Numbered from the stretch's first letter, positions 8,060 through 18,398 are shown. The stretch is 64,000 nt of DNA from Pseudomonas cichorii (GCF_018343775.1 NZ_CP074349.1:5260001-5324000); one strand, 5' to 3'. Notes: generated by a model not told the origin, from the letters alone. Made by a program: numbers and translations.

Positions 8060-8943
8060 TCGCGAGCTATCAGGCCCAAAGCCAGGCTCGCGTCAACGCG
8101 GCACTTGATGGTCTGTTTGAAGCGCCAAGCCCGGAGCTGACCCGGCTTTATGCCGCGATGCGCTATAGCGTGATGAACGGTGGTAAGCGGGTACGTCCGT
8201 TACTGGCTTATGCAGCCTGTGAAGCGCTGGGCGGTGTTGCCGAGGATGCCAATGGCGCCGCCTGCGCAGTCGAGCTGATCCATGCCTATTCACTGGTGCA
8301 TGATGATCTGCCGGCCATGGACGATGACGACCTGCGTCGCGGCCAGCCCACCACCCATAAAGCCTTTGATGAAGCCTGTGCGATCCTCGCGGGCGACGGC
8401 CTGCAAAGCCTGGCGTTTACCGCTCTGCTCGATCCGCGCCTGAGCTCACGTGATGCCGAAACCCGCTTGCAGATGGTCAGCGCCCTGGCGCAGGCCGCTG
8501 GCCCGGCAGGCATGGTGGGCGGGCAAGCCATTGACTTGGGGTCGGTAGGCTTGAAGCTCGATCAAGCCGCACTGGCGTTCATGCACCGGCACAAGACCGG
8601 TGCACTGATCGAAGCCAGTGTCAGGCTCGGCGCGCTGGCCAGCGGTCATGCCGATCAAGCCCGACTCGACGCACTGCAGGTCTATGCTCGCGCTATTGGT
8701 CTAGCCTTTCAGGTACAGGACGACATTCTCGACGTTGAAAGCGATACCGCTACTCTGGGCAAGCGCCAGGGTGCCGATATTGCCCGTGACAAACCGACTT
8801 ATCCCGCGTTGCTTGGCCTGGAACCGGCCAAGGCCTATGCGCTGGAACTTCGCGATCAGGCGCTGAACGCGCTGCGGCCATTTGACTCAGCCGCAGAGCC
8901 GTTGCGGGAGCTGGCGCGTTACATCGTCGAACGCCGCAACTGA
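8056..8943 (+). CDS. ispA: (2E,6E)-farnesyl diphosphate synthase
   Basis: Protein of 295 aa with both prenyl-transferase aspartate motifs: the first in [16 protein letters not shown], the second in FQVQDDILD. It condenses dimethylallyl and isopentenyl diphosphates to geranyl and farnesyl diphosphate, the precursors of undecaprenol, ubiquinone side chain and others. [10 protein letters not shown] is the family N-terminal motif. The start overlaps the xseB stop by 4 nt, and dxs follows after 147 nt, so DXP-pathway entry and chain elongation are encoded together, as in other pseudomonads. Confidence 0.97.
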   Translation: MIASYQAQSQARVNAALDGLFEAPSPELTRLYAAMRYSVMNGGKRVRPLLAYAACEALGGVAEDANGAACAVELIHAYSLVHDDLPAMDDDDLRRGQPTTHKAFDEACAILAGDGLQSLAFTALLDPRLSSRDAETRLQMVSALAQAAGPAGMVGGQAIDLGSVGLKLDQAALAFMHRHKTGALIEASVRLGALASGHADQARLDALQVYARAIGLAFQVQDDILDVESDTATLGKRQGADIARDKPTYPALLGLEPAKAYALELRDQALNALRPFDSAAEPLRELARYIVERRN

Positions 8944-8959
8944 CATAGCAACCGAACGT

Positions 8960-8995
8960 CAGACCTGATGAATCAACGACGCTCGATCAGGTCTG
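8960..8995. repeat. Inverted repeat between ispA and dxs
   Basis: CAGACCTGAT and ATCAGGTCTG are perfect 10-nt arms with a 16-nt loop, just after the ispA stop. A second pairing, ATGAATCA (8968-8975) with TGATTCAT (8994-9001), uses part of the same bases, so two hairpins exclude each other. There is no U-tract, so a simple intrinsic terminator is unlikely. Confidence 0.5.
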
Positions 8996-9090
8996 ATTCA
9001 TGACTCCTGCGTATCTGCAGATGCACTTCATGGGCAGCTTGCGATGCATAAGGTAAACTGCCGCCTCTTTTACTTATAACGATTCGCCTG

Positions 9091-10983
9091 ATGCCCACGA
9101 CGTTCAAAGAGATTCCCCGCGAGCGCCCGGTTACGCCGCTGCTCGACCGTGCAGATACACCGGACGGCCTGCGCCGCCTGGGTGAAGCCGAGCTGGAAAC
9201 CCTGGCCGATGAACTGCGCCTGGAGTTGCTCTATTCCGTTGGCCAGACCGGCGGGCACTTCGGTGCAGGCCTTGGCGTCATCGAGCTGACCATCGCCCTG
9301 CATTACGTGTTCGATACCCCGGATGACCGTCTGGTCTGGGATGTCGGTCATCAGGCCTATCCGCACAAAATCCTCACCGGCCGCCGCCAGCGCATGACCA
9401 CTCTGCGCCAGAAGGACGGCATTGCCGCGTTCCCGCGTCGCAGCGAGAGCGAGTACGACACCTTTGGCGTCGGGCACTCCAGCACCTCCATCAGTGCTGC
9501 GCTGGGCATGGCGATTGCCGCCCGTCTGCAAGGCAGTGACCGCAAGTCCATCGCGGTCATCGGCGACGGCGCACTGACCGCTGGCATGGCTTTCGAGGCG
9601 CTGAACCACGCGCCGGAAGTTGCCGCTGACATGCTGGTGATCCTCAACGACAACGATATGTCGATCTCACGCAACGTCGGCGGACTGTCGAACTATCTGG
9701 CCAAGATTCTTTCCAGTCGCACTTACACCAGCATGCGTGAAGGCAGCAAGAAAGTGCTTTCCCGCCTGCCCGGTGCCTGGGAAATCGCCCGCCGCACTGA
9801 AGAGTACGCCAAGGGCATGCTGGTACCCGGCACCCTGTTTGAAGAACTGGGCTGGAACTACATCGGCCCTATCGATGGTCACGACCTGCCAACCCTGATC
9901 GCCACCCTGCGTAACATGCGTGACCTCAAGGGCCCGCAGTTCCTGCATGTCGTGACCAAGAAAGGCAAAGGCTTCGCGCCAGCCGAAGTCGACCCTATCG
10001 GCTATCACGCCATCACCAAGCTCGACCCGCTGAATGCCCCCGCCGCGCCGAAAAAAGCCAGCGGGCCCAAGTATTCGGGCGTGTTCGGTCAGTGGATCTG
10101 TGACATGGCCAAGGCTGATTCACGGCTGGTGGGGATTACCCCAGCCATGAAAGAAGGCTCAGATCTGGTGGAGTTCAGCGAGCGTTTCCCGAGTCGCTAC
10201 TTCGACGTGGCGATTGCCGAGCAGCACGCGGTGACACTTGCCGCCGGCATGGCCTGTGAAGGCAGCAAACCGGTGGTCGCGATCTACTCCACCTTCCTGC
10301 AGCGCGGTTATGACCAACTGGTGCATGACGTGGCGGTGCAAAACCTCGACGTGCTGTTCGCCATCGACCGCGCCGGTCTGGTGGGTGAAGACGGCCCGAC
10401 TCACGCGGGCAGCTTCGATCTGTCTTATCTGCGCTGCATTCCCGGCATGCTGGTGATGACACCGAGCGACGAAAACGAGCTGCGTCAGATGCTCAACACC
10501 GGTTACCTGTATGTTGGCCCGGCAGCGGTGCGCTACCCGCGTGGCACCGGCCCGAATGCAGTGATCGACAACGGCCTGCAACCTATCGAAATCGGTAAGG
10601 GCGTGGTGCGTCGTCAAGGCAAGCGCGTTGCCATGCTGGTGTTTGGCGTGCAACTGGCCGATGCGCTGGAAGTCGCGGAAAAAAGCGATGCCACGGTGAT
10701 CGACATGCGCTTCGTCAAGCCACTGGACGAAGCCCTGATCCGGGAAACGGCAGCCAGCCATGATCTGCTGGTCACCCTCGAAGAAAACGCCATCATGGGT
10801 GGCGCGGGCGCGGCGGTCAGCGAGTTCCTGGCGCGGGAGAATATCCTCAAGTCGGTGCTGCATCTCGGCTTGCCAGACATCTATGTCGAACACGCCAAAC
10901 CGGCGCAGATGCTGGCCGAGTGTGGTCTGGATGCAGACGGTATCGAAGCGGCGATCAAGGCACGATTGGCGTTGATTGACTGA
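9091..10983 (+). CDS. dxs: 1-deoxy-D-xylulose-5-phosphate synthase
   Basis: Protein of 630 aa, the normal length for DXS. It joins pyruvate and glyceraldehyde 3-phosphate to DXP using thiamine diphosphate, the first committed step of the non-mevalonate pathway, and DXP also feeds thiamine and pyridoxal synthesis. Visible marks are the TPP-binding GDGALTAGM (from about residue 158) with the downstream [18 protein letters not shown], and the transketolase-like pyrimidine domain with [12 protein letters not shown]. It is followed by a strong terminator shared with the convergent operon. Linked to ispA upstream. Confidence 0.98.
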   Translation: MPTTFKEIPRERPVTPLLDRADTPDGLRRLGEAELETLADELRLELLYSVGQTGGHFGAGLGVIELTIALHYVFDTPDDRLVWDVGHQAYPHKILTGRRQRMTTLRQKDGIAAFPRRSESEYDTFGVGHSSTSISAALGMAIAARLQGSDRKSIAVIGDGALTAGMAFEALNHAPEVAADMLVILNDNDMSISRNVGGLSNYLAKILSSRTYTSMREGSKKVLSRLPGAWEIARRTEEYAKGMLVPGTLFEELGWNYIGPIDGHDLPTLIATLRNMRDLKGPQFLHVVTKKGKGFAPAEVDPIGYHAITKLDPLNAPAAPKKASGPKYSGVFGQWICDMAKADSRLVGITPAMKEGSDLVEFSERFPSRYFDVAIAEQHAVTLAAGMACEGSKPVVAIYSTFLQRGYDQLVHDVAVQNLDVLFAIDRAGLVGEDGPTHAGSFDLSYLRCIPGMLVMTPSDENELRQMLNTGYLYVGPAAVRYPRGTGPNAVIDNGLQPIEIGKGVVRRQGKRVAMLVFGVQLADALEVAEKSDATVIDMRFVKPLDEALIRETAASHDLLVTLEENAIMGGAGAAVSEFLARENILKSVLHLGLPDIYVEHAKPAQMLAECGLDADGIEAAIKARLALID

Positions 10984-11001
10984 AGCTGAACCGGCAAAAG
11001 C

Positions 11002-11029
11002 AAAAAGGCGCTCAGTGAGCGCCTTTTTT
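11002..11029. terminator. Bidirectional intrinsic terminator between dxs and the rib-side operon
   Basis: GGCGCTC-AGT-GAGCGCC forms a perfect GC-rich stem flanked by A5 on the left and T6 on the right, so it can work for dxs on the plus strand and for the convergent membrane-protein gene on the minus strand. Confidence 0.9.
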
Positions 11030-11040
11030 GTACCTGAGAT

Positions 11041-11460
11041 TTATCCCAGTTGCGGCGGGATGCGATACAGGTAGAACAGCGCCACGGTGGAGAGCGCGAG
11101 CAGAAATACCGGCACCGGTTCAAGCCCGATGAACAGGGCACCTGCGGCGATCCAGGCCGGAATCCCGGCAAACAGGAAGGCAATGCGGCGAGTGGCGGCC
11201 AGTTTGAGCCAGGCGGCGGTTTCTTCAGGTGTATCGAGTGCCGCCTGAGTGGCGATCAAGGCACGCTTGAAAGCGCCGAAAGGCTTGAGGCTAAGGAACA
11301 TCGAAGCAACACCGGCGATGAACAACGGCATTGCCAGTAAATGAATCAGGACTTCGCCCGCATCCAGAAAGATGCAAACCACCAACAATGGCGCAAGACT
11401 CAGGCCCAGTTGCTGCCACCAGGCCAGCACCATCCGTCTGCGCACATTGTTGCGATTCAC
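11041..11460 (-). CDS. Conserved membrane protein of unknown function beside ribA
   Basis: Protein of 139 aa with four hydrophobic segments in two pairs (about residues 14-32, 37-56, 91-108 and 112-132) around a cytosolic-looking loop rich in Ala and Thr. The GTG start overlaps the ribA stop (GTGA), so it is translationally coupled to ribA and is the last gene before the shared terminator. Related proteins are, from memory, often listed as MFS-like fragments in Pseudomonas, but four segments are far too few for that. A role linked to riboflavin or isoprenoid metabolism is only a guess from position. Confidence 0.75.
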   Translation of the reverse strand: MNRNNVRRRMVLAWWQQLGLSLAPLLVVCIFLDAGEVLIHLLAMPLFIAGVASMFLSLKPFGAFKRALIATQAALDTPEETAAWLKLAATRRIAFLFAGIPAWIAAGALFIGLEPVPVFLLALSTVALFYLYRIPPQLG

Positions 11461-12074
11461 GCCGGATCGACCTCACTTTGGTGCTCATTGCCCATCATGT
11501 GGCCCAGCTTGCCGGCCTTTGTCGCCAGGTACAGTTTGTTGTGCGGGTTGTGGCCGGTGTGCAGCGGCACGCGCTCGGCCACCTTGATGCCCATGTCGGT
11601 CAAGGCTTTGACCTTGCGCGGGTTGTTGGTCATCAGGCGCAGGGAACCGACCTTCAGGTGTTGCAGCATCGGCAGGCAGATCGCGTAATCACGCTGGTCG
11701 GCCGCAAAGCCCAGACGCTCGTTGGCTTCGACGGTATCGGCGCCGCCGTCCTGCAATTCGTAGGCGCGGATCTTGTTCATCAGGCCAATGCCGCGACCTT
11801 CCTGACGCAGATACAGCAGAACACCACGACCTTCGATGGCAATGGCGCGCAGTGCGGCTTCAAGTTGCGAGCCGCAGTCGCAACGCTGGCTGAACAAGGC
11901 ATCGCCGGTCAGGCATTCGGAATGCACCCGCCCAAGAACAGGAGCGCCATCGGCAATATCACCCAGGCTCAGAACAACGTGCTCGCGCCCGGTTTCCTGC
12001 TCGAAAAAGCCGTTCATGGTGAATTCTGCAAAAGGGGTAGGCAGCTTGGAGGCAGCAACAAATACGACGGGCAC
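11457..12074 (-). CDS. ribA: GTP cyclohydrolase II
   Basis: Protein of 205 aa that opens GTP to 2,5-diamino-6-ribosylamino-pyrimidinone 5'-phosphate with loss of formate and pyrophosphate, the first riboflavin step. All three zinc ligands are present in [20 protein letters not shown] (C54, C65, C67), followed by [17 protein letters not shown]. The start is GTG (translated [12 protein letters not shown]) with GGAG 7 nt upstream. It is separated from pgpA by about 100 nt and probably has its own promoter. The intact zinc site matters because the RibA-like half of the RibBA protein nearby lacks it. Confidence 0.97.
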   Translation of the reverse strand: MPVVFVAASKLPTPFAEFTMNGFFEQETGREHVVLSLGDIADGAPVLGRVHSECLTGDALFSQRCDCGSQLEAALRAIAIEGRGVLLYLRQEGRGIGLMNKIRAYELQDGGADTVEANERLGFAADQRDYAICLPMLQHLKVGSLRLMTNNPRKVKALTDMGIKVAERVPLHTGHNPHNKLYLATKAGKLGHMMGNEHQSEVDPA

Positions 12075-12178
12075 CGTGTGCTCCTGGTAGTAGAAGACTG
12101 AGAATTCGCAAGATCCGATTGTAACAGCACGTTCCTGGGGACGCTTAGGCTGAATTCTTACCGATTAATATCAAAAAG

Positions 12179-12688
12179 CTAGATCAATCCCCAGGCCCAG
12201 ACCAGTCCCTGCATGGAAAACCAGGCAAATACACCGGCCAGCACATCATCGATCATGATGCCGAAGCCACCGTGAACATGCCTGTCCAGCCAGCGAATGG
12301 GCCATGGCTTGAGGATGTCGAAAAAGCGGAACACCAGAAAACCCACCAGCAACCATGCCCAGCCTTCAGGTACCAGCCAGAGGGTAATCCACATCCCGAC
12401 CATTTCGTCCCAGACGATGCCTTCATGGTCGTGCACGCCCAGATCATCCGCCACCTTGCCGCACAGCCAGAAGCCAAACAACATGGTGACACCCAGCATG
12501 AGCCAGTAACCCCAGTCCGGCAGCATCTGCCACAAAGGGATAAATGGCACTGCAACGATAGAACCCCAGGTTCCGGGCGCCTTGGGCAACGTGCCCGAAC
12601 CAAAACCGAAGGCGAGAAAATGCCAGGGGTTGGTCCAGACCGAAGGTGGTACAAACTCGGCTGAAACCTGTTCGGGGTTGTCTTTCAC
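12179..12688 (-). CDS. pgpA: Phosphatidylglycerophosphatase A
   Basis: Inner-membrane phosphatase of 169 aa that dephosphorylates phosphatidylglycerol phosphate in phospholipid synthesis. Family marks are FGFGSGTLPKAPGTWGS near the N-terminus, DDLGVHDHEGIVWDE in the middle and the terminal IDDVLAGVFA. Three to four hydrophobic segments are visible. The GTG start overlaps the thiL stop by 4 nt (GTGA). Confidence 0.95.
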   Translation of the reverse strand: MKDNPEQVSAEFVPPSVWTNPWHFLAFGFGSGTLPKAPGTWGSIVAVPFIPLWQMLPDWGYWLMLGVTMLFGFWLCGKVADDLGVHDHEGIVWDEMVGMWITLWLVPEGWAWLLVGFLVFRFFDILKPWPIRWLDRHVHGGFGIMIDDVLAGVFAWFSMQGLVWAWGLI

Positions 12689-13650
12689 ACTTCACTCCGA
12701 AAATGCTGATAGCCCAGCGCGGCAGGCGTGATGTCTTGCCCGTCGGCATCCAGCAACGCAACGCCCTGCCCTTCAACCACTCGCCCGATCACATGCACCG
12801 GCCAGCCAGCATCGAGCAGGCCGGTCAGTTGCTCGGGCGGCAGCGTGAAGGCCAGCAGATAATCATCGCCACCACTGAGCGCCGCCTGCTGTGCAGCAGG
12901 CAGATCAAACAACTGTAGCAAGGGCGCAGACATTGGCAGCTTGTCCCGCTCGACCAGCAGGCGCACAGCCGACGACCGGGCAATGTGCCCACAGTCCGCG
13001 AGCAAACCATCGGAAATATCCAGCGCAGCCGTAGCCTTGCCACGCAACGCTTGCCCCAGCGCCAGTTGCGGCTGTGGCGACCAGTAACGAGCAAGCAAGG
13101 GTTCGGCAATAGAAGGCTCGGCGCTGCGCTGATTCAGTACCAGCGGCAAAGCTGCCGCCGCATCGCCCAAGGCTCCGCCGACGCACAGCAAATCGCCTTC
13201 GCGGGCACCGCTGCGAGTCAAAGCCTGACCGGCAGGTACGGCACCGAATACTGTCAGCGTCAGGCTCAATGGCCCACGCGTGGTATCGCCGCCCACCAGA
13301 CGCAACGAACACACCTGCGCCATCAGGTTCAAGCCTTCGGCAAAGGCCTGCAACCAGGCGGCTTCAACCTGAGGCAAGGTAAGGGCAAGTGTGAAGGCCA
13401 CAGGGCGGGCCCCCATGGCAGCCAGATCGCTGGCGGAAACCGCCAGGGCGCGCTGGCCAAGCAGAAAGGGGTCGCAGGCGTGGGGGAAGTGCACCCCGGC
13501 AACCAGCGTATCGGTGGAAATCGCCAACTGCTCGCCGGGCGTTAACGCCAGCAGCGCGCAGTCGTCGCCGATGCCAAGTGCAACGCCTTCGCCGTCCTGC
13601 GCACAGGGCGCGGCAGCGAAGTAATTGCGGATCAGCTCGAATTCACCCAT
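12685..13650 (-). CDS. thiL: Thiamine-monophosphate kinase
   Basis: Protein of 321 aa that phosphorylates thiamine monophosphate to the cofactor thiamine diphosphate. The PurM-like fold is marked by IGDDCALL, STDTLVAGVHF, RALAVSASDLAAMGARP, the ATP-site GGDTTRG and DISDGLLADCGH. The start chosen is MGEFELI, six codons inside the longest frame, as in other ThiL proteins. It overlaps pgpA and follows nusB after 18 nt. Thiamine diphosphate is used by Dxs encoded nearby. Confidence 0.96.
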   Translation of the reverse strand: MGEFELIRNYFAAAPCAQDGEGVALGIGDDCALLALTPGEQLAISTDTLVAGVHFPHACDPFLLGQRALAVSASDLAAMGARPVAFTLALTLPQVEAAWLQAFAEGLNLMAQVCSLRLVGGDTTRGPLSLTLTVFGAVPAGQALTRSGAREGDLLCVGGALGDAAAALPLVLNQRSAEPSIAEPLLARYWSPQPQLALGQALRGKATAALDISDGLLADCGHIARSSAVRLLVERDKLPMSAPLLQLFDLPAAQQAALSGGDDYLLAFTLPPEQLTGLLDAGWPVHVIGRVVEGQGVALLDADGQDITPAALGYQHFRSEV

Positions 13651-13668
13651 GTGAAGTCCAGGCGCCAA

Positions 13669-14166
13669 TCAGCGCTTGTGGGCCTTCACTTCAGCTTCGC
13701 GCAGACGCGGCGCCAGCTTGTCCAGCACGCCATTGACGAACTTGTGGCCGTCAGTGGAACCGTAGACTTTTGCCAGCTCGATGCCTTCGTTGATCACAAC
13801 GCGATAAGGCACGTCGATGCGCTTGAGCAGTTCGAACGTGGACAGGCGCAATACCGCCAGCTCGACCGGGTCCAGCTCTTCGACGGTCAGGTCAAGGCAA
13901 GGCTTGAGTGCGACATCGATTTCGGTCTTGTTGGTGGCAACGCCATGCAGCAACTCGCGGAAGTAAGCGCTGTCGACGTTACTGAAATCGTTGTCGACGC
14001 GAAACTGCGCTTCGATTTCGTTCAACGAATGACCTGCCATGTGCCACTGGTACAGCGCCTGGGTCGCGAGCTGACGCGCTTCGCGACGTTTGGCGCTCTT
14101 GCCTTTGGCTGCCTCGGGAGACTGGGCGTCACGCGGGTTGAACTGATCGCTATCGTCGGAAATCAC
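13669..14166 (-). CDS. nusB: Transcription antitermination factor NusB
   Basis: All-helical RNA-binding protein of 165 aa that, with S10 (NusE), binds boxA of rRNA leaders to prevent Rho termination. Marks include [15 protein letters not shown] near the N-terminus, the central DVALKPCL, and [20 protein letters not shown] near the end. The partner gene rpsJ is also in this window. The GTG start overlaps the ribH stop (GTGA). The N-terminus carries about 25 extra polar residues compared with E. coli. Confidence 0.97.
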   Translation of the reverse strand: MISDDSDQFNPRDAQSPEAAKGKSAKRREARQLATQALYQWHMAGHSLNEIEAQFRVDNDFSNVDSAYFRELLHGVATNKTEIDVALKPCLDLTVEELDPVELAVLRLSTFELLKRIDVPYRVVINEGIELAKVYGSTDGHKFVNGVLDKLAPRLREAEVKAHKR

Positions 14167-14639
14167 TTGGCCTCCAACTGCGACAGCAGACTGACCATTT
14201 CAATGGCAGACAGTGCAGCTTCAGCGCCTTTATTACCGGCCTTGGTGCCGGAGCGCTCGATGGCTTGCTCGATGGAGTCGACAGTCAGTACGCCGAAAGC
14301 GACTGGAATGCCTGCGTCCATGGAAACCTGAGCCAGGCCTTTGACGCATTCGCCAGCCACGTATTCAAAGTGCGGAGTACCGCCACGGATCACTGCGCCC
14401 AGGGCGACGATGGCCGAGAACTCTTTGCGTTGGGCAACTTTCTGCACAACCAGAGGAATCTCGAAAGCACCCGGCGCGCGGATGATGGTGATGTCGCTTT
14501 CGCTCACGCCATGGCGAACCAGCGCATCGACAGCGCCGCTCACCAGACTTTCCACGACGAAGCTGTTGAAACGGCCAACTACCAAGGCATAGCGGCCTTG
14601 TGGGGCGATGAAGGTACCTTCGATGGTCTTCAAGGTCAT
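14163..14639 (-). CDS. ribH: 6,7-dimethyl-8-ribityllumazine synthase
   Basis: Protein of 158 aa that condenses 5-amino-6-ribitylaminouracil with 3,4-dihydroxy-2-butanone 4-phosphate to lumazine. Marks are [41 protein letters not shown] with the catalytic His in PHFEYV, and [16 protein letters not shown]. The start is the ATG in MTLKTIEG, which gives normal family length; the frame extends 34 codons upstream without support. It lies 130 nt after ribBA and overlaps nusB. Confidence 0.97.
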   Translation of the reverse strand: MTLKTIEGTFIAPQGRYALVVGRFNSFVVESLVSGAVDALVRHGVSESDITIIRAPGAFEIPLVVQKVAQRKEFSAIVALGAVIRGGTPHFEYVAGECVKGLAQVSMDAGIPVAFGVLTVDSIEQAIERSGTKAGNKGAEAALSAIEMVSLLSQLEAK

Positions 14640-14769
14640 TGGGGTGAGTCTCGTATTAAAGAGCAAGCCCGCATTGGGGCGGACTTTCAGGGATTGTAGG
14701 CCACGAATCGGAACTGCCGGGCCGGAACATGCAAAACACAAGCGTCAGCACGCAACGACCTGCCGGTAT

Positions 14770-15861
14770 TTATTCGGAGGGCACGTATTCTACAACTTCC
14801 AGATCGAAACCGGATATCGCATTGAACTTCATTGGTGAACTCATCAGGCGCATTTTGCGCACGCCGAGGTCACGAAGGATCTGGGAACCGGCGCCAACCG
14901 TGCTGTATGTGGTCGGTGTCTTGATGACCTGTTGCCCGGCTTTTTCCCGGATATGGGCCAGCAGAACATCGCCATCGAGCGGGTGACCAAGCAACAGAAC
15001 CACACCGCTGCCTGCCTCGGAAACCGCAGACATCGCGGCCCGCAGGCTCCAGCGACCCGGCTGTCTGACCATCAGCAGGTCGCGCAGCGGATCCATGTTG
15101 TGCACACGAACCAGGGTCGGTTCTTCTGCACATATATTGCCCAGGGTCAGCGCCAGGTGGACGTCGCCTTCAACGGAATCGCGGTAGGTCACCAGGTTGA
15201 AATGACCCAGCTCGCTGTCCATTGGCTGCTCGGCAATCCGCTGAACGGTACGTTCGTGGATCATCCGATAGTGAATCAGGTCGGCAATGGTGCCGATCTT
15301 GATGTCGTGTTCCAGGGCAAAGGCTTCGAGCTCGGCGCGACGAGACATGGTGCCGTCGTCGTTCATCACTTCGCAGATCACGCCGCTCGGCTCGAAACCG
15401 GCCATGCGCGCCAGATCGCATGCTGCTTCCGTGTGACCGGCACGGGACAGGGTTCCGCCTGCCTGTGCCATCAACGGGAAGATATGACCAGGGCTGACGA
15501 TATCTTCAGCCTTGGCATCCTTTGCAGCCGCCGCCTGCACGGTGCGGGCACGGTCAGCGGCGGAGATGCCGGTGGTCACGCCTTCGGCAGCTTCGATGGA
15601 CACCGTGAACTTGGTGCCGAAACCCGAACCGTTACGCGGCGCCATCAGCGGCAGTTTGAGGGTTTCACAACGCTCGCGGGTCATGGGCATGCAAATCAGG
15701 CCACGGGCGTACTTGGCCATGAAGTTGATGTGTTCGGCTTTGACGCATTCGGCGGCCATGATCAGGTCGCCTTCGTTCTCGCGGTCTTCATCATCCATCA
15801 GGATGACCATCTTGCCCTGGCGGATGTCTTCAACCAGTTCTTCGATCGTGTTGAGCGCCAC
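14770..15861 (-). CDS. ribBA: RibBA-type protein: 3,4-dihydroxy-2-butanone-4-phosphate synthase with a degenerate GTP cyclohydrolase II-like domain
   Basis: The 363-aa protein has an intact RibB half (residues 1-200) with MDDEDRENEGDL and RAGHTEA, which converts ribulose 5-phosphate to 3,4-dihydroxy-2-butanone 4-phosphate plus formate. The second half aligns with GTP cyclohydrolase II by layout but lacks the Cys-x10-Cys-x-Cys zinc motif, so it should not have RibA activity; a complete ribA is encoded separately nearby. Such degenerate second domains are common in gammaproteobacteria. It follows ribE after 17 nt. No FMN riboswitch is seen upstream. Confidence 0.93.
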   Translation of the reverse strand: MALNTIEELVEDIRQGKMVILMDDEDRENEGDLIMAAECVKAEHINFMAKYARGLICMPMTRERCETLKLPLMAPRNGSGFGTKFTVSIEAAEGVTTGISAADRARTVQAAAAKDAKAEDIVSPGHIFPLMAQAGGTLSRAGHTEAACDLARMAGFEPSGVICEVMNDDGTMSRRAELEAFALEHDIKIGTIADLIHYRMIHERTVQRIAEQPMDSELGHFNLVTYRDSVEGDVHLALTLGNICAEEPTLVRVHNMDPLRDLLMVRQPGRWSLRAAMSAVSEAGSGVVLLLGHPLDGDVLLAHIREKAGQQVIKTPTTYSTVGAGSQILRDLGVRKMRLMSSPMKFNAISGFDLEVVEYVPSE

Positions 15862-15878
15862 TCGGCACCCCCTTCAAT

Positions 15879-16541
15879 TCAGGATTTGAGGTAGCCGTTC
15901 TCGGCCAGAAAGCTTTCGGTGATCCCGCCATGGCCGGGCTCGGCAGCCTTGTCACCCAACAGCAGGCGCTCCAGATAGCGCGCCAGCAGATCCACCTCGA
16001 GATTGACCTTACGGCCCGGGCGGTAGTCGGCCATGATGGTCTCGACGAGGGTGTGCGGCACGATGGTCAGCTCGAATTCGGCGCCATTGACCGAGTTGAC
16101 GGTCAGACTGGTGCCGTCGACGGTGATCGAACCTTTATGAGCGATGTACTTGGCCAGTTCGCGGGGAGCGCGCACGCGAAACTGGATCGCACGGGCGTTA
16201 TCTTCACGGGATACGATTTCGCCCACGCCATCGACATGGCCGCTGACCAGATGGCCGCCCAGACGCGAAGTCGGGGTCAGGGCCTTTTCCAGGTTGACCC
16301 GGCTGCCGGCCTTCAGGTCGACAAACGCGGTAACGGTCAGGGTTTCACGACTGACGTCAGCCCAGAAACCGTCGCCAGGCAGTTCAACGGCTGTCAGGCA
16401 GACGCCATTGACCGCGATGCTGTCGCCCAGTTTGACGTCACTCAGATCGAGCTTGCCGGTTTCCACGTAAACGCGGACATCGCCGCCTTTGGGAGTCAGG
16501 GCGCGGATGCTGCCGATGGATTCGATAATGCCGGTAAACAT
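15879..16541 (-). CDS. ribE: Riboflavin synthase, alpha subunit
   Basis: Protein of 220 aa that dismutates two lumazine molecules to riboflavin. It shows the two-fold lumazine-binding repeat: MFTGIIESIGSI, VNGVCLTAV and SRETL in the first half, LGGHLVSGHVDGVG and VDGTSLTVN in the second. The ATG is preceded by CGGAGG. It lies between ribD and ribBA in the same unit. Also called ribC in some Pseudomonas annotations. Confidence 0.97.
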   Translation of the reverse strand: MFTGIIESIGSIRALTPKGGDVRVYVETGKLDLSDVKLGDSIAVNGVCLTAVELPGDGFWADVSRETLTVTAFVDLKAGSRVNLEKALTPTSRLGGHLVSGHVDGVGEIVSREDNARAIQFRVRAPRELAKYIAHKGSITVDGTSLTVNSVNGAEFELTIVPHTLVETIMADYRPGRKVNLEVDLLARYLERLLLGDKAAEPGHGGITESFLAENGYLKS

Positions 16542-16588
16542 GGGTCCTCCGGGAGAACAAGGGCTGCGCGCTAAGCGAAAGCCGGGAA

Positions 16589-17734
16589 TTATACGCCCTG
16601 AGCCGGAACAGGGAGAGCGATGACTCGCCAGTCATTGCCGACTGCGCGCATTTCTACAATCTTCAGCTCCAGGGCTTCGCTCATTTGTGCCAGCGGCAGG
16701 TCGAGCAGCGGGCGGGCCGTGGAGCCCATGAACTTGCCCGCGATGAAAATCTGATATTCGTCGACCAACCCCAGGCGGGTGAAAGCTCCGGCCAGACGCG
16801 GCCCCGCTTCGACCAGCACGTCATTGACGCCACGTGCCGCAAGCTCGACCAGCAACTTGCGCAGGTCAACATGGCCATCGTTGTTGGCCAGGGCCAGCAT
16901 TTCATGGCCTTCCTCGTGATAACGGCTACGTGCCGACGCTGCGGCGCGGGTCGCAACGAGAGCGCTGCCGGCCTTGAAGAACGGTGCATCCAGCGGCACT
17001 CGCAGACGACTGTCGATCAAGACCCGCAAGGGCGGGCGCGTGGCAGCCAAGGCACTCAGCTCTGCATTCAGGCCCAGCTCGTCAGGGCGCACAGTCAGCC
17101 GCGCCTTGTCGGCCAATACCGTATCGGCGCCCGTCAGCACCACACTCGACTGCGCTCGCAGCCGTTGCACGGCGGAGCGGGCCTCAGGACCCGTGATCCA
17201 CTGGCTTTCACCGCTGGCCATGGCCGTGCGACCATCCAGGCTCATGGCCAGTTTGACCCGCACATAAGGCAGGCCTTTTTCCATTCGCTTGAGGAAGCCC
17301 TTGTTCAGCGCACGGGCTTCAGCCTCCAGCACACCGCACTGAACCGCGATGCCAGCGCTCATCAAGCGCAGCAGACCGCGACCGGCCACTTCCGGATTGG
17401 GGTCCTGCATGGCAGCCACAACCCGGGCGACCCCGACATTGATCAGCGCATCGGCACAAGGCGGCGTACGACCATGGTGGCTGCAGGGTTCGAGGGTGAC
17501 GTAAGCGGTTGCACCACGGGCCTTGTCGCCCGCCTGACGCAAGGCATGCACTTCGGCATGGGGCTCGCCCGCCCGCGCATGCCAGCCCTCGCCCACGATC
17601 TGGCCGTCATGCACGATCACGCAGCCGACACGGGGATTGGGATGAGCGGAATAGATGCCTTTGCGCGCCAGTTCCAGCGCACGGGCCATGTAATGGACGT
17701 CCAGAGCGCCTTGCTCAGTCAACGCTGTACTCAT
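16589..17734 (-). CDS. ribD: Bifunctional diaminohydroxyphosphoribosylaminopyrimidine deaminase / 5-amino-6-(5-phosphoribosylamino)uracil reductase
   Basis: Protein of 381 aa carrying the second and third riboflavin steps. Residues 1-150 form a zinc deaminase with EPHAEVHAL and the [11 protein letters not shown] ligand motif; the rest is a DHFR-like NADPH reductase with [15 protein letters not shown] and [14 protein letters not shown]. The start overlaps the nrdR stop (ATGA). It is the first riboflavin gene of the unit, followed by ribE after 47 nt. Confidence 0.97.
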   Translation of the reverse strand: MSTALTEQGALDVHYMARALELARKGIYSAHPNPRVGCVIVHDGQIVGEGWHARAGEPHAEVHALRQAGDKARGATAYVTLEPCSHHGRTPPCADALINVGVARVVAAMQDPNPEVAGRGLLRLMSAGIAVQCGVLEAEARALNKGFLKRMEKGLPYVRVKLAMSLDGRTAMASGESQWITGPEARSAVQRLRAQSSVVLTGADTVLADKARLTVRPDELGLNAELSALAATRPPLRVLIDSRLRVPLDAPFFKAGSALVATRAAASARSRYHEEGHEMLALANNDGHVDLRKLLVELAARGVNDVLVEAGPRLAGAFTRLGLVDEYQIFIAGKFMGSTARPLLDLPLAQMSEALELKIVEMRAVGNDWRVIALPVPAQGV

Positions 17735-18195
17735 TCTTTACCCGGCTCACGAGCAAGACGCTCGATTTCCTCACGAAACTCGTTGAGATCCTGGAAGCGT
17801 CGATAGACCGAAGCAAAACGGATATAGGCCACTTCATCGAGCTTTTGCAGCTCGGTCATGACCAGCTCACCCACCACCAGGGATTTGACTTCACGCTCGC
17901 CAGTTGCGCGCAGCTTGTGCTTGATGTGCACAAGGGCAGCCTCAAGGCGCTCGACGCTCACAGGGCGTTTTTCAAGAGCCCGCTGCATGCCGGCCCGCAA
18001 CTTTTCTTCGTCGAAGGGCTGTCGGCTACCGTCCTGCTTGATCAGGCGGGGCAGGACCAGCTCGGCGGTTTCAAAGGTCGTGAAACGCTCGCCGCAAGCC
18101 AGGCACTCGCGACGGCGACGTACCTGTTCGCCTTCGGCAACAAGGCGTGAGTCGATGACTTTGGTGTCATTGGCACCGCAGAAGGGACAGTGCAT
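17731..18195 (-). CDS. nrdR: Transcriptional repressor NrdR
   Basis: Protein of 154 aa that senses ATP/dATP through an ATP-cone and represses ribonucleotide reductase genes. The zinc ribbon is complete: C3, C6, C31 and C34 in MHCPFCG and [10 protein letters not shown]; the ATP-cone begins about residue 49 ([16 protein letters not shown] in family terms). The start is the ATG of MHCPFC; the frame upstream of it is noncoding. It heads the riboflavin unit, as in most gammaproteobacteria. No NrdR boxes are seen at its own promoter. Confidence 0.97.
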   Translation of the reverse strand: MHCPFCGANDTKVIDSRLVAEGEQVRRRRECLACGERFTTFETAELVLPRLIKQDGSRQPFDEEKLRAGMQRALEKRPVSVERLEAALVHIKHKLRATGEREVKSLVVGELVMTELQKLDEVAYIRFASVYRRFQDLNEFREEIERLAREPGKE

Positions 18196-18398
18196 GGTGG
18201 CAGGCAACAAAAAATGGGGAGCGCCATGGTAGCGCATCCCGCTGGCAAGACAAGACTCCGGCAGCATACGAACACGGCTGCACACCGTTAATGCGTTATA
18301 AAAGTGCATCAAGGCGATGTGAAACTGCCTGCATTCGGTAATACTGCACCACGGCCTTTTTATCAGCCCTTTGTATTTTGTTTTTGTTGGAGCCGTTC

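Noticed and set aside
14640-14769. Possible FMN riboswitch in the riboflavin cluster
   Set aside because: The 130-nt gap before ribH and the other rib gaps show none of the conserved RFN segments.
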